This document shows, piece by piece, positions 1 to 12,179 of a stretch of 64,000 nucleotides of DNA (positions within the stretch are counted from its first letter, which is position 1; every line of letters starts with the position of its first letter). The notes under the pieces were generated by a model. It was not told the DNA's origin. It searched no databases and was given only the letters and a program-made list of their open reading frames with translations. This stretch comes from Phytophthora colocasiae (Eukaryota > Oomycota > Peronosporomycetes > Peronosporales > Peronosporaceae): positions 2,914,001 to 2,978,000 of the forward strand of contig JAGKQI010000105.1 in assembly GCA_018806915.1 (NCBI GenBank). The letters run 5' to 3'. A program made the position numbers and the translations under genes.

Positions 1-17
1 CGTCGTATCCGGTTTGA

Positions 18-500
18 TTTGAATCCACTTCACCACACCTACAGCCGCCTCGAGGAGGCTTCTCATCGCCCGCACAGCAGCCTGCAAACTCATTGGCGAG
101 ACCAGCAACACCGCAACCTCCTCCAGCAACACATTCATCAGCCACTGCAACCTCAAATCCCTTCGACGTAGCACGTCCTATCGTCAACAGACGAGGGCAT
201 TTAAGGCGCTCTGAGGATGACACTGACGCTCGCTTTCTCGCCATGATGCGCTTGCCGCTTGAGCAAGAACGCCAGCGCGCTGAGGAATTGCGTATGAGCT
301 GGGATCAAGGGCGTGCCGATGAACGAACACGGCGAGAAGAAGAAAGAGCTCGTCGTGATGAGGAGCGGGAAGCGGAGCGTATCCAACGGCTAGAAGAGAG
401 ACAAGAAAGCCGCCGACTTCACCAAGAATTGGTAAGCTTACTGTTACTTACTTGCAAGGCCAACTCTGCAGCGAGTGCAGGCGAACCGATCAGCGAATAA
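18..500 (+). CDS. Charged coiled-coil protein fragment
   Basis: The reading frame is open from base 18 to the stop at 498-500, but the first in-frame ATG is near 242, so the true start is upstream or in another exon. The product begins Pro/Ala/Ser-rich and ends in a strongly charged Glu/Arg heptad-like stretch (about bases 255-430), which would form a single alpha-helix or coiled coil. I do not recognise a family. It sits next to a transposase relic, so it may be the tail of a transposon-associated DNA-binding protein rather than a host gene. Codon use looks coding over the charged stretch only. Confidence 0.3.
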   Translation, partial: FESTSPHLQPPRGGFSSPAQQPANSLARPATPQPPPATHSSATATSNPFDVARPIVNRRGHLRRSEDDTDARFLAMMRLPLEQERQRAEELRMSWDQGRADERTRREEERARRDEEREAERIQRLEERQESRRLHQELVSLLLLTCKANSAASAGEPISE

Positions 501-582
501 GGCAGCTTGTTCGCTTCCTGTTTGTTTTTGTTCATCTTTAACAAAACTGAAACGAGTGTTTTTGCATTTTTTTACAAGTTCA

Positions 583-1074
583 CTAGTCGAGTAGATGGTT
601 CGCTTCGGGTCCTAGATATGGCATAAATGAACTCAGAATTTGGTTGATTCCTACGAGGCGTGCTCGTAAGTTGAACAGTAGCACGAGACTTGAGATGATT
701 TTCTTCCTTTCGCCATTTTGCTCGAACTGCATCTGGTCTTTTATCCTAGGAAACGAGCTTTGAAAGGCTCGCATTCCCCACTCTGCTGTCTGTCGAACGG
801 ACGTAGCCTGTTGCAGAACACGAAGTTCAACTGGTGTTGGGTTGTCTGCAAGATGATCTTGGGCGGACTTAATCAGAAACGGGTAATCTCCCTTTGAAAA
901 TGCTGAAACGGAGTCCGAGGCTTGCGTTGCCGGTGTCGACAGCCTTGTCGATGACGGTGCCAAAACGCGAGGAGAGCGGCGTGGTGCATTGTAAGCACGA
1001 GATAAATGCGCGTGCGTATACGTGCTGTCGGGAAAGACGACTACGGTGTAGATGAAAGCCTGCGGAAAGATCAC
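583..1074 (-). pseudogene. Harbinger-type DDE transposase, C-terminal remnant
   Basis: The C-terminal half of the translation carries the run typical of DDE_Tnp_4/Harbinger-like transposases of oomycetes: a segment reading SVRQTAEWGMRAFQ, then a Glu-Arg-Lys patch, then a hydrophobic helix and LVGINQIL before the stop. The upstream catalytic portion is not recognisable in one frame; a second minus frame up to base 1135 probably holds a frameshifted piece. Known family role: cut-and-paste DNA transposition by a nuclear DDE nuclease. The copy is inferred to be dead because the catalytic DDE core is missing or out of frame. Confidence 0.6.
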
Positions 1075-1198
1075 ACTTCAACTCGAACCTCTCCCTCCAG
1101 AAGGGTTTCCAGATGCATTGGTCCACTTGCACCAAAACATGAATGCACTGGTTCTACTAAATTGAGCTTTTAATGCTTTGAGGTTTCAGAAGCGACCC

Positions 1199-1385
1199 AA
1201 TGCAATCAGCCATAAAGTCCGCTCTCTAGTTTTAACGGGTCATTGGCCAAATCGCCGGCAAATCACCAGACTGCTATGATTGGGTAAAAATCGTTAGGGT
1301 TGTTGCTCTACGCTGTTGCACCAGAACGGTCCACTTCCGGTGGCTGAATGCAATCAGCCATAAAGTCCGCTCTCTAGTTTTAACG
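1199..1385. repeat. Pair of 39 bp direct repeats, 148 bp apart
   Basis: The same 39 bases occur at 1199-1237 and 1347-1385, starting AATGCAATCAGCC and ending TTTTAACG. The second copy lies inside the 3' part of the next open frame. They lie just outside the transposase remnant and may be sub-terminal repeats or a local duplication. Confidence 0.75.
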
Positions 1386-1753
1386 ACAGACATGCCGTAT
1401 TCATAGATTAACAACTTGACTGTTTCTCCACGTCTAGCTGTAATCCAGCGATCCCAAGTGACGTCTGACTTCGTGCTGCTGATGAGGTGGCAATCCAATT
1501 TAAACTGCATGACCTTACTCCAAGCTGTCGAAGGTGCTAAACGCGATGCAACTCGTGTAGGAGGTGTCGCTTCGGGTGAACGACGGGGTCTTTGGCGAGG
1601 CCGAGGTACCTCAGGAGATGGAGCGCGTGGTGGTGGCGTTCGTTTCTGAAATGGGTACGGCGACACTCGTTGCTCTTTATCTGAGCGTGGAGAATTCTCG
1701 CCAACATTTAAGGCTGGGGACTCAGCCGTTGTAGGGCCTCTAGCTTGGGCCAT
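1274..1753 (-). CDS. Hypothetical Pro/Arg-rich protein
   Basis: The ATG at 1753 (in frame with one at 1828) opens about 160 codons. The N-terminal half is rich in Pro, Arg and Ser, with PRPRQRPRRSPE in the middle. The C-terminal half is more globular, with two Trp pairs. I recognise no domain. The 3' end overlaps one copy of the 39 bp direct repeat, which also lies near the Harbinger remnant, so this is probably transposon-derived. The opposite strand is also open for 77 codons, so real coding status is uncertain. Confidence 0.25.
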   Translation of the reverse strand: MAQARGPTTAESPALNVGENSPRSDKEQRVSPYPFQKRTPPPRAPSPEVPRPRQRPRRSPEATPPTRVASRLAPSTAWSKVMQFKLDCHLISSTKSDVTWDRWITARRGETVKLLIYEYGMSVVKTRERTLWLIAFSHRKWTVLVQQRRATTLTIFTQS

Positions 1754-1828
1754 GATGGATGTGAGCAGCTTGGGCGTGGCTAGCTGGTTGTAGGCGGTGA
1801 CTGGTCTTCGTGCACTTTTAAAACTCAA

Positions 1829-2396
1829 TGCGTTTTGAGAGGTGCGGCGAGTTGTTGGCGGTTGGTTGAACGAATCGCCGAGGGAAATTTTGTATAGAAC
1901 CTACAATAGTTAAACTTTTTATTTGTGGCTTTTTCTATGTAGAAACAAACATGCGGAGGACATCTTGTTTTGTTCGAAGAACCGGCGAAGTGATGAACGA
2001 CCAAGAAGAAGAGAAAACATCCGTTGCGTCAACAGGAAAGATAGCGAAGTTGTTGATTTAAAGACACCTGAGGTGACCACGAGAGCAGTCCTTCTGAGAG
2101 AGAGACGAAGCGAAACAGGCTGACGAAAGTACTGGTGCTGAACGACGAAATCTCGGAAGGCTCTGAAAAACAAGTTGATGTCGCGAATTTGAATGAACGC
2201 CAGCTACCGAATCAGTGGATGACAGGCAACCTGGATCCGCACACAATGGTTCAGTGTAACATTTAACCCTTTTGCGACCAATGCTTTATGATAGGTTTAT
2301 GCGTATTGACAGAACGTAATGATGTGGTGCCCACCAGAAAATGGGACACGTGCTTCTTCCGCGCACAATTATTCTGCAGTCATCCTAGTCGTCGCC
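1829..2396. other. Intergenic region upstream of the Rab gene
   Basis: This stretch has only short frames on both strands and no repeat that I can match elsewhere in the window. The last 100 bases should contain the Rab8 promoter and 5' UTR. I see no clear TATA box. Confidence 0.4.
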
Positions 2397-3386
<990 letters not shown>

Positions 3387-3625
3387 TTGCACAGTCTTTC
3401 ACCTTGTTCGTCGTTGTCGTTTTGTCCCGAGTGGTTGCTACGCTCTAGCTACAGTCAGTACCCTTCCACTAGCCCTCGCTTGCGATAAACGCATTATTAC
3501 CCTTTTACTACTTCTCAGATCCCAAATGGCTACACTGATCCTAATGTAGCCATCTGACACATCCGCCAATCATTTTGATAGTCTCATCGTGCTATTGGTG
3601 GCTGGTGGTGCATTTGTTGATCGGA

Positions 3626-5173
3626 ATGGCAGAACACGAAGACATTGTGGACGGCGGAGAGACGTGGGACGACTGGGTGGACGACGGATCGTCCACTAGC
3701 TTCGACTGTGTGTTCTGTGCTGTCAAGTTCCCAAACGAAGATCCTCTTCATGCACATTTACAGGAGACGCACGACTTTTCACTGCGTCACGAGATCTCCA
3801 GCCGCAAGTTGGACACGTACGGCACTATTCAACTGGTTAATTTCTTGCGTTGGAACACACTGGATGGAGTTTCAGCTGAGCAAGTGAAGCAAACGCTGGT
3901 TACTGAAGGAAACGCTGCCTTCCAGAAGGATGAATTCCTCAAACCTGTGGTGGCGGACGACCCTCTGCTCTACTGTCTTGACTGCGACAGTGACAGCGAT
4001 GAAGACGAGGACAATGTGGACGAGGAACAGAAGAGTGGTGAAGTGGTGAAGACCTCTGCTGCTGCTACTGAAGATGACGCTGCAGCTCTGATTGCCAAGT
4101 TGCAGTTGGAGAACCAAGAACTGAAGCAACAGATGACCAAATACTCGAAACTTGTTCGTGACTTTGTAGTGGATGGAGATAATGCCGCCCCTGTGGAAGA
4201 TGCCGCTGACAACGATACGTACTACTTCGATTCGTACTCGCATGTGGGTATTCACCGCGAGATGATCACCGACAGGATTCGTACCGATGGCTACCGCAAC
4301 GCCATCATTAACAACCCTCAGGTTTTCGAGGGCAAGGTGGTGCTAGACGTTGGCTGTGGTACTGGTATTTTGAGTATGTTCGCGGCTCAAGCTGGAGCAG
4401 CTAAAGTGATTGGCATCGACCGCAGCGAAATGGGAGATGTGGCTCGAGAGATTGTCGCGGCCAACGGTTTTAGTGATGTCATCACTATTCTCCGCGGCAA
4501 GGTGGAAGAAATTGAGTTGCCTGTGGACAAGGTGGACATCATTGTGTCCGAGTGGATGGGCTATTGTCTCCTGTACGAATCTATGCTGGATACTGTGCTG
4601 TTCGCGCGGGACAAGTGGCTTGCACCTGGTGGCCATTTGTTCCCGGATAAGTGCTCGATGTTTATCCAAGGCATGGAGGACTCGACGAAGCGTTTTGACT
4701 TCTGGAACGACGTCTACGGCTTCAACATGAAGCCTATCCAGTCCAAGATTTCCATCCGCGATGCTTTCGTGGAGGATGTTCTTCCGACCGACATCATTTC
4801 GAGCCGAGAGCTGCTGCAGAAGATCGACATCGACCATGTCACGTACGATGAGCTCGACTTCCACTCGACTTTCACGCTGTCGTTCACTAGGGACGCAACG
4901 ATGCACGGCTTCGTGTCCAGCTTCGATATTGGCTTCGAGCGTGATTGTCCGCGGCCCGAGTACTTCACCACCGGAGCTGAGGGAACGCCAACGCACTGGC
5001 ACCAGGTCTTTTTCCATATCCCGGAGCCTTTCACAGTTAAGAAGGGAGACGTTGTTGATGGCAAGTGGTGGGTGCGAAGGAACGCTGAGAACCCGCGCTT
5101 CCTCGACGTTGAGATCCAGTGGAAGGAAACACCAGAGAGCGATTTCCTTGTCCAGCGTTACCGCATTCATTAG
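3626..5173 (+). CDS. PRMT3: Protein arginine N-methyltransferase 3
   Basis: The single-exon product is 515 residues (human PRMT3 is about 530). The ATG at 3626 is preferred to the in-frame one at 3575 because it starts the acidic N-terminus just before a C2H2 zinc finger (Cys28, Cys31, His44, His49), the PRMT3 hallmark that binds ribosomal protein S2. An acidic linker and short coiled coil follow. The methyltransferase core has motif I VLDVGCGTG near residue 240, the double-E loop SEWMGYCLLYE near 308, and a THW loop near 458. It makes asymmetric dimethylarginine from S-adenosylmethionine, mainly in the cytosol. Nothing looks damaged. Confidence 0.95.
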   Translation: MAEHEDIVDGGETWDDWVDDGSSTSFDCVFCAVKFPNEDPLHAHLQETHDFSLRHEISSRKLDTYGTIQLVNFLRWNTLDGVSAEQVKQTLVTEGNAAFQKDEFLKPVVADDPLLYCLDCDSDSDEDEDNVDEEQKSGEVVKTSAAATEDDAAALIAKLQLENQELKQQMTKYSKLVRDFVVDGDNAAPVEDAADNDTYYFDSYSHVGIHREMITDRIRTDGYRNAIINNPQVFEGKVVLDVGCGTGILSMFAAQAGAAKVIGIDRSEMGDVAREIVAANGFSDVITILRGKVEEIELPVDKVDIIVSEWMGYCLLYESMLDTVLFARDKWLAPGGHLFPDKCSMFIQGMEDSTKRFDFWNDVYGFNMKPIQSKISIRDAFVEDVLPTDIISSRELLQKIDIDHVTYDELDFHSTFTLSFTRDATMHGFVSSFDIGFERDCPRPEYFTTGAEGTPTHWHQVFFHIPEPFTVKKGDVVDGKWWVRRNAENPRFLDVEIQWKETPESDFLVQRYRIH

Positions 5174-6853
5174 AACTTCAGCAGTAGGAGCGCCAAGTTT
5201 GTTTTTGATTTTCTTTCACGCTTTAAGAAACTATTTCTTGCGAAGAATCGATTTACTTCCAGTAGTTCTATGAATGCAACTTCACCTGGCTAATGACGTC
5301 TTTCACCAATACGGACATAGCTGACACCTTCTCGAACTCCTCACCACTGGGTGAGATCATGGCTAAGCATTTAAGCAGTAAGTAGTGGGTAGAAGTGAGC
5401 GAAGGTGTACAATCCAGTTTTTCAACCAGGGGATCCGAAACGAGAGGTGGCTGGGAATCGGTGGTCACCCACATAAAGACGTCTGCAGGCAGCATACTCA
5501 TCACCACAGCGTACTCGGCCTCAGTCTTCATTCGGCGCAGAATAAGCGACAGCCGAGCTCGAGCTATAGCCCCCAGCTTAAGCACCAGTCGCTCGGGTTT
5601 TTGCATTTTCTCTATGGCGAGATCAGCTCGCTCGTCCCGCCCGGACTGATACAGGAACAACACGTACTCTTCACGAATGACTTCTAATGGGAGTCCGAAT
5701 GCCTCCGCAAGAGCAACGCCCAGGGTTTCGTCGTGTCGAAGAAGCTCCTTCAAAAACCTGGTGCGATCTCGGCTGACTGATTTTCTCTCCTCTTCACTCG
5801 GCTGAGCAAGTGGCTGCGTAGTCAAGAAGCTATCTGGACGGCATAAATGCCGACCATTATTCGAGAAAAGCTTGACAACTGAGATCGGTGTCACTGCTGT
5901 TGCGGCAAACGAATCTAGCAGCATTATCAAACTGATGTGATCTGCGATCTGCGAAACCGAAATCATATCAAACTTGAAGCTGTGCAGTGTTTGCATGAGT
6001 GCGGATGTATCATGCGAGGGTGGCCACCGTTGGCGGAATTCCAAAGAGAGGTTCTTCACTCGGAAGCGCCACTTGACTGATTGAGTCAAACTTTCCAGTT
6101 TAAAGGCAGCGATACAAGGCACATCTTCCTCATTGTCATCATCAGATTCGGCATCTGCATCACTTGTTTCGTCGTCATAATCGCTTTCGGTATCGCCATG
6201 GTCGTACGCTGTCGAAATGGCTTGAACCGCCTTCATCGTTGTTAACAGCATGACCAGCAGGTTACGGATAATACTGAAGAAGCGACGAGCAACTTGCGGC
6301 TGAAGACCCCGTTGCGGCTTCCTACCCGCTGCACTCTCTTCCCAGAACGTTATCAGTGTCACTACGTGAACACGGATGTATCGTTCCCAAATATAAGCAG
6401 CCATAGCAGCTTTCACCTGGATAGTCACCACACAATCAAGCTCCAGCAATGCATCTTCAAGCTGTTGCATGTCCGATCGTTCTGCATTCCAAGCCGCGCA
6501 AAGGGCACTTACCCGGAAACAACACAGTGCATCTCTGTTCGAGAATTGCGGGTACGCACTCAACACAGCTGCCCAGCTCTTCATTTGTGCTGCCTTCCGA
6601 CAGTTCTCCATCGTTGTGACCCAACCGTCTGTGCCATCAGCACCTATATTGACGTCAACGTGGTCTTCAGGTATCTGTACGGCCGCATCGTCTTCGCCGG
6701 CCTCATGCCCATCATTAATTTGCATGACGGCAATCGTCTGCATAATTCCATCCACGTGTTCGACAGCGTCTACAGATAAACGACCAACTTTTCCAAGACG
6801 CAGTGACAAATGCACTGTTTTCGCAAGACAATCTTGCAGAATAATCCAGCGCG

Positions 6854-6858
6854 CCCCA
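6854..6858. repeat. Copia target site duplication, left copy (CCCCA)
   Basis: CCCCA directly precedes the 5' LTR, and the same five bases follow the 3' LTR at 12180-12184. Five bases is the usual length for Copia integrases. Confidence 0.9.
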
Positions 6859-7037
6859 TGTTGGAAACGGCATCCGTGTTGAAAGACTGAGCAATCGCAG
6901 CAGTTAAAAGATCTACCGTAGGTAAAAAGATCCTCCGCTCAAGAGTCACAGGGCAGGAAGCCTCAGTCCAAGATTTCCCTTCTTATCAACAAGTTGTATA
7001 TCTTTGCGTGTGAAGATCTAGTGTACACATTCTGTTA
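6859..7037 (+). repeat. Copia 5' LTR (179 bp)
   Basis: It matches 12002-12179 except for a few bases and one indel around 6881-6887. It starts TGTTGG; the 3' end reads TGTTA rather than the usual TG..CA. Confidence 0.92.
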
Positions 7038-7050
7038 GGGTTATGAGCCC
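7038..7050 (+). promoter_or_regulatory. Copia primer binding site, initiator-tRNA anticodon type
   Basis: GGGTTATGAGCCC begins at the base after the LTR. Its complement GGGCTCATAACCC is the anticodon stem-loop of initiator tRNA-Met, not the tRNA 3' end. Drosophila copia is known to prime from a tRNA-iMet half molecule cut in the anticodon loop, so the same mode is inferred here. Confidence 0.8.
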
Positions 7051-7091
7051 AAACCTTACACTACCTCTAGAACCGTGAAAGTGAAAGCAAT

Positions 7092-7915
7092 ATGTCATCG
7101 TCGTCCGACTCGGATGGTAGCAAGCGCAGCAGTAAGCACAAGGGCTTCAAGATCGGTTCGTCGGGAACTCCTGTCCGGTGGGATGGTGAGGACTGGACCT
7201 TCTACAAAGCGCTATGCTAAACGCTTTCGAGGAGGGTTTGCTCGATGAAATTGCCCTCGGCACCGAGAAGAAGGCTCGACCAGAAGATAAGAAGGAATAC
7301 AAGAAGAAGCAGGCCAAGGTGAAGATTTTGATCCAAGGCTCGCTTACAAAGAGGCTTTACCAAGCAAGTGATGTCAAAGAAGACCGGTACGGAGATGTGG
7401 GAGGAGCTGTGCTCCATCTACGAAAAGCAAAACCACTCCAGCAGTCACAGCACAGAAGGTGTATCGCTTGCAGGGCGAGCTACACAGAACAAATCTGCGC
7501 GGCAAAGATGACGTGCGTGGGCACCTGTACAAGCTCTTCGACATCAAGGACCAGCTTGAGGATCTTGGTGCGCCAGTGAATGACTTGCAGATGGTGGATC
7601 GAATGTTGCGGAGCCTGCCGGTGCAGACCTGCTACGACGAACTACGAAGAAAATTCTATTCAGCTCGAATATGAACAAGTACACCCCAGACAAAGTTCGA
7701 GAAATGATCCTGACAGCAGAAGCAAAGGAGCAAGGACTGGGACAACAACGCCTTTGGTAACAGGCAGGGCAACCAGTCGAATCGAGGTGGCGGCAAGCCA
7801 CGAAACAAGAAGCCACTGGAGACTCCAGCAAGAAAGCAGGGAAAGCCAAAGCTAACGTGAAGTGCTTTCAGTGGTGAAATGGGCCACTTACAAGAGTGAC
7901 TGCCCAGAGCTCGAG
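7092..7915 (+). pseudogene. Copia gag remnant
   Basis: An ATG at 7092 opens a Ser-rich start that soon reaches a TAA near 7219. The gag then continues in other frames: a helical stretch with KKQAKVKILIQGSL (about 7260-7370), then LFDIKDQLEDLGAPVNDLQ (about 7530-7590). Around 7860-7915 the bases of a CCHC zinc knuckle (C-F-Q ... G-E-M-G-H ... D-C-P) can be seen, but frame changes split it. At least four frameshifts separate the pieces. Gag normally forms the virus-like particle that packages the element RNA; this copy cannot. Confidence 0.8.
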
Positions 7916-10900
7916 GATAAATCGAGCGGCAGAAGGCCAGAGGCCGAAGTATGCGCGCTCAGGCAAGGCTGCCGAGGGCAGAAGCGCAACCTGTGATGAC
8001 AGAAGTAGCTGCACCAGATCACAAACGTGACGTCGTGGTCGGCGAAGTTGTCAAGAAGCTCGCGAAGAACTATGAGCCGAGCTTGTGGTACTTTGATACC
8101 GAGCAAACACACACATTACGGCGTGCAAGGAGTATTTCACTACGCTACAGAGCATTGAAGACAGCGATTGGAACCCAACGATCTCCGGGTTTGCTGACGG
8201 CGTTAATGCCAAAGCTAGAGGGCTTTGGAACTATCATGATAGCCGTGATGATTGACGAAGTGATGGTGTTTGTGTATGTGGAGTGGACGTGCTGTACGTG
8301 CCTGATGCTGGATGTAAACCTGTTCTCGCCTGGTTTGGCGATAGAGCAGGGTTATGTGATGACGTACGAGTCCGAGAATCAGATCTTCGGACTGACGAAG
8401 GACAGCACGGAGGTGGTTCCGTACGGAGTTTACGAATCGATCTGTAGGGACGTTCAATGCTCACAACACAGGGAGCATTATACACAAAAAGAAACGAGTT
8501 GCGGTTAAGAAGAAGACGGTGTTCGCGAACTTTGCAGTCACGGATGGAGTTGAGGACATCGACGTGTGGCACGAGAGGCTCGGACACACCTGCCTGAATA
8601 CATCAGACTAATGGTTGATCGTGGATTGTGCCAAGGGCATTATGCTAAAGCGCCGCGGTAAGATTGACTGTTGCGATTGCCATCTAGGCAAACAGCGTCG
8701 AAAGACATTCCCGTAAGAAACTCGACAGACCGATTGAGGGTGTTAACGACATGGTGTTTGCAGACCTATTGATACCTGGAGCCTCAAATGGCTCGCTGTA
8801 CTCCGCCGTACTGGTAGTGATGGATGGCTACTCTCGCTTTGTCAGGACGTTCCCTGTTGAAAACAAAGTCAGAGGCTGAGGTGAACATGTACATGAAGAG
8901 GTACATTGCGTGGGCAGAGCGCCAGAATGGCAAGAGTTAGAGCAGTAGTGAGTCGCGGACTAAGTGCTGATGAATCGAGAAATGGTCTCGTGAAACAAGT
9001 ACTCACCGATAAAGGCCAGAGTTCTGCAATGGCACAATGGAGAACTGGTACAAAGCGAAGGTATTGTGCACTACGAAAGTCGGCCCAAAGCGTCGCAACT
9101 GAACCTGGTGGAGCGCACGCACCAGACACTAATCGATGGTCAAGAACATGATGCATCAGTCAGGGCTTCCTAAGTCGTTTGGACTCACGCTCTAGAGACC
9201 GCTGTGTACCTGAAGAATCGCGTGTTTTGCAGGGTGCAGGACGCACACCCTACGAGGTGATGTTTGGTTCCAAGCCAGACATTCATCACGTGCGAGCTTT
9301 GGATCGCTCGCGTACTGCCGCCATACACCGAAGTCGAAGAGGAAGAAACTGAACATGAACTGCAGGGTTGGGTTTCTGCTAGGTTACCGTGAAGATGTGG
9401 TCGGTTGTCACGTGTACTTCCGACAGAACACAAGGAAGGCTTCGTGTCAGACGTGAAAATTAACGAAAGCTTAAGTACAAGGACCGCTATGAGCGCGGAT
9501 ACAATGCGAATGTCAAACGCTGGCTCCATACCTTTGATGAGTTTGTTGAGGAGGGCGAGCTTGGTGAATTTGCTGAAGATGATGGTCAACCTGACAGACT
9601 ATCACAGATCGCAGAGTGCGATGATGAATCTGAGCAAGGAGAGATTGACGTGGAGATGGAAACTGCAGCATCTAAGAGTGATGAACTAGACGCTGAAGGT
9701 CAGACTATTTGGGATGCCATGGTACAGAAACAGCTCGCTGCCAAACCCTGATGCGTTTACTGAAACGCAGGAGGCGAGAATGAGAGAATGACCAGGATGA
9801 GGTTACGGATCCAGGCTCAACGGCAGACGCAAGTTACCAGGAATTACTAGTGATGTTTATGAGGAGCTTGCTGTTGTAAGTGCTTTGAGTGACGATGATT
9901 CTGCTGCAAATAATGGCGAGACATCTGAGGATGAGAGCGAGGACGAGTATGACACACATACTCCGTCAATGATGAAATTGTACCTGAAACCGATCTGAGT
10001 GATAATGGAGATGACGACGAGTTTGATGACTCAGCTTCAGTCACGTGTCTGATCTTTCAGCAGTGCACGATGCTGAAGGTTATTCGGAAGATTATGACTG
10101 TCTTTTTTTGATCCCTGTGATGAACGTGAGGCCGAAGCTTACGGTGAAGTAGCGACGGTAGATGATCGCATAACCGGTCAGCGCCGACCAAGAGAAGAAG
10201 AAGTTCGGCGCACAGAGAGGCGCAAGCGACCTAAAGTGGATTCGGAATCACGCCGACCAGGTCTTCGTGAGGCACACGAGAGACGTCCACCTGAACGATA
10301 CGAAGAACTATACTGTAGACTCTGCATTCTCCGAGCCCTTCATGCAAACCGACGTGGAACTGGCGGAGTCCTCGCTAAGAACATTGAAGATCCCCAGAAA
10401 TTACCGTGAGGCGATGAGGTCGAAATTTGCGAAGGCAATGGCAGGAGGCTATGGATGCTGAAATAGCAGCACTGAAAGACAAAGAGTGCTGGGCATGATC
10501 GCTGGGAGCGAGATTCCTGAGGGAAAGAAGGCCATCAAGACGATGTGGGTGTACGACATAAAGTCGGACCATCTTGGCTACATCGTGAGATTCCGTGCTA
10601 AATTGTTGCTCGTGGTGACAAGCAGATACCGGTATTGATTTTGTTGAGACGTTCAGCCCTGTAGCAAGAATGGCTACTTCCGTTTGTTTGTGGCTGTGTG
10701 CATCATTTTGGGTCTGCCGATTTATCAAAGGTGACATCAATACGCACTTGAACGCATGGCTCGCCATCAAACAGTACCTCGAGTCGCTCGAAGGGTATCC
10801 ATGCGAGACCAATGGGATGGTCTATGTGATTAACAAGGCGTTATACGGGCTCCGACAAAGCGGTCGTGAGTGGAACACTGAAGTGAACGGCTGGTTCATT

Positions 10901-11900
10901 CGATACGGCTTTAAGCAATGCAGCACGGAGCCATGCCTGTACTACTACGATCACGATGGCGTACGGTATTTGCAATTGTTTTGCTGTATGTCGATGATAT
11001 CTGTGTGCAACGAAAGATATCGCATTTAAAGACGATGTTCAGTCAGCTTGATGGTGACTACGGACTAAAAGACCAGGGACTGTTAAGCACGTACTTGGGG
11101 AGTTGAGGTTGAGCAAAACGAGGACTCGATTAAACTTCACCAGACGCGATACTGTGAAGAGATTATTGAGCGCTTCAACTTCAGCGATGCACATCCCGGC
11201 AGGATCCCAATGGAAACTAATATGAGACTTACAGCAGAATGACACGGACACCTCCCCAAGAAGAAAGCACCGGACCATGGCAGTGTTTCCGTACAGAGCT
11301 TATCGGATCACTGATGTATCTTGCGACGTGCACCAGGCCAGATCTAGCGTACGTGATTGGACAGTTGAGCAGATTCGTGCAGAACCCGACGCAGCAGCAC
11401 ATTGGTGCAGCAAAACGTGTGCTGCGGTACCTTGTCGGAACCAAGAGCCAAGGAATTGTGTATTCGTCCGGCAAGGCGGCAGCGCAGAGGACGAGCTCGT
11501 CATTGACGGTTTCTGTGATTCCGACTGGGGCAATGACCCCGATACGAGGAAGAGGTAACTGGTTACGTTCACTGCATGGCCGGTGGAGCCATCTCATGGG
11601 CCTCTCGACGTCAGAGCATCGTGGCGCAATCTACAGCCGAAGCGGGTATGTGGCAGCTTGTGAGTCTTGCATGGAAGGGCAAGGTCTTCGAAATGTGTTG
11701 ATCGAAGTTTTCCAGAAGTTGCAGATCAAATTTCGTCTAGGCATCGACAATCAAGCGGCGTTTGTCGCGGCTGCAAACTAAGCCGACCTACAGTCGCCGA
11801 ACGCGACATATCGAATTAAGGTGGCACTACGTCCGAGATCAGGTTGCTAAAGGACGGTCGACCTATGGAAGGTAAAGACCAACGATAATCCTTCTGACCT
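7916..11900 (+). pseudogene. Copia pol remnant (PR-IN-RT-RH)
   Basis: Pieces appear in order in changing frames. Near 8095 the aspartic protease Asp-Thr-Gly is turned into DTE by loss of one G. Around 8560-8720 lies the pre-integrase region with WHERLGH and a CXXC pair (DCCDCHLGKQRRK). Reverse transcriptase follows at about 10490-11110, with the catalytic LYVDD at about 10984. RNase H comes at about 11300-11770, with the Copia-typical AYVIGQLSRFVQNPT. Numerous stops and indels are spread along the whole length. The RT is one of the least damaged parts. Function is lost unless supplied in trans by another copy. Confidence 0.85.
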
Positions 11901-11989
11901 GATGACTAAACCCCTTGCAGGTGATCGTTTCGAGATGCTGAGTGACATGATCGGCATGACCAAGGACCATCTTCCGAAGATGCTGTCTT

Positions 11990-12001
11990 CGGAGGAGGGC
12001 G
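11990..12001 (+). promoter_or_regulatory. Copia polypurine tract
   Basis: CGGAGGAGGGCG lies directly before the 3' LTR and would prime plus-strand DNA synthesis. Confidence 0.7.
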
Positions 12002-12179
12002 TGTTGGAAACGGCATCCGTGTTGGGTACTGAGCAATCGCAGCAGTTAAAAGATCTACCGTAGGTAAAAAGATCCTCCGCTCAAGAGTCACAGGGCAGGA
12101 AGCCTCAGTCCAAGATTTCCCTTCTTATCAACAAGTTGTATATCTTTGCGTGTGAAGATCTAGTGTACACATTCTGTTA
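12002..12179 (+). repeat. Copia 3' LTR (178 bp)
   Basis: Near-identical partner of the LTR at 6859-7037. The right copy of the target duplication, CCCCA, follows at 12180-12184. Confidence 0.92.

Larger units (their letters stand above)
6859..12179 (+). mobile_element. Ty1/Copia LTR retrotransposon, internally degenerate
   Basis: The element starts TGTTGGAAACGG and ends ATTCTGTTA, with LTRs at 6859-7037 and 12002-12179, a 5 bp CCCCA target duplication, a primer site and a polypurine tract. Recognisable parts in order are gag, zinc knuckle, protease, integrase, reverse transcriptase and RNase H, which is the Copia order (integrase before RT). Many single-base indels and stops break the single long frame expected, so it cannot make its own proteins as written. 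It lies inside the last exon of the Rab3GAP2 gene, in the opposite orientation. Confidence 0.93.

Noticed and set aside
1316..1340. Possible shared element between ACGGTCCACTTCCGG at 1.3 kb and GTGGACGGTCCAC at 32.3 kb
   Set aside because: Only about ten bases match and flanks differ.
4343..5170. 275-codon minus-strand open frame
   Set aside because: Lies wholly antisense to the PRMT3 catalytic core, which is clearly coding; no recognisable domain.
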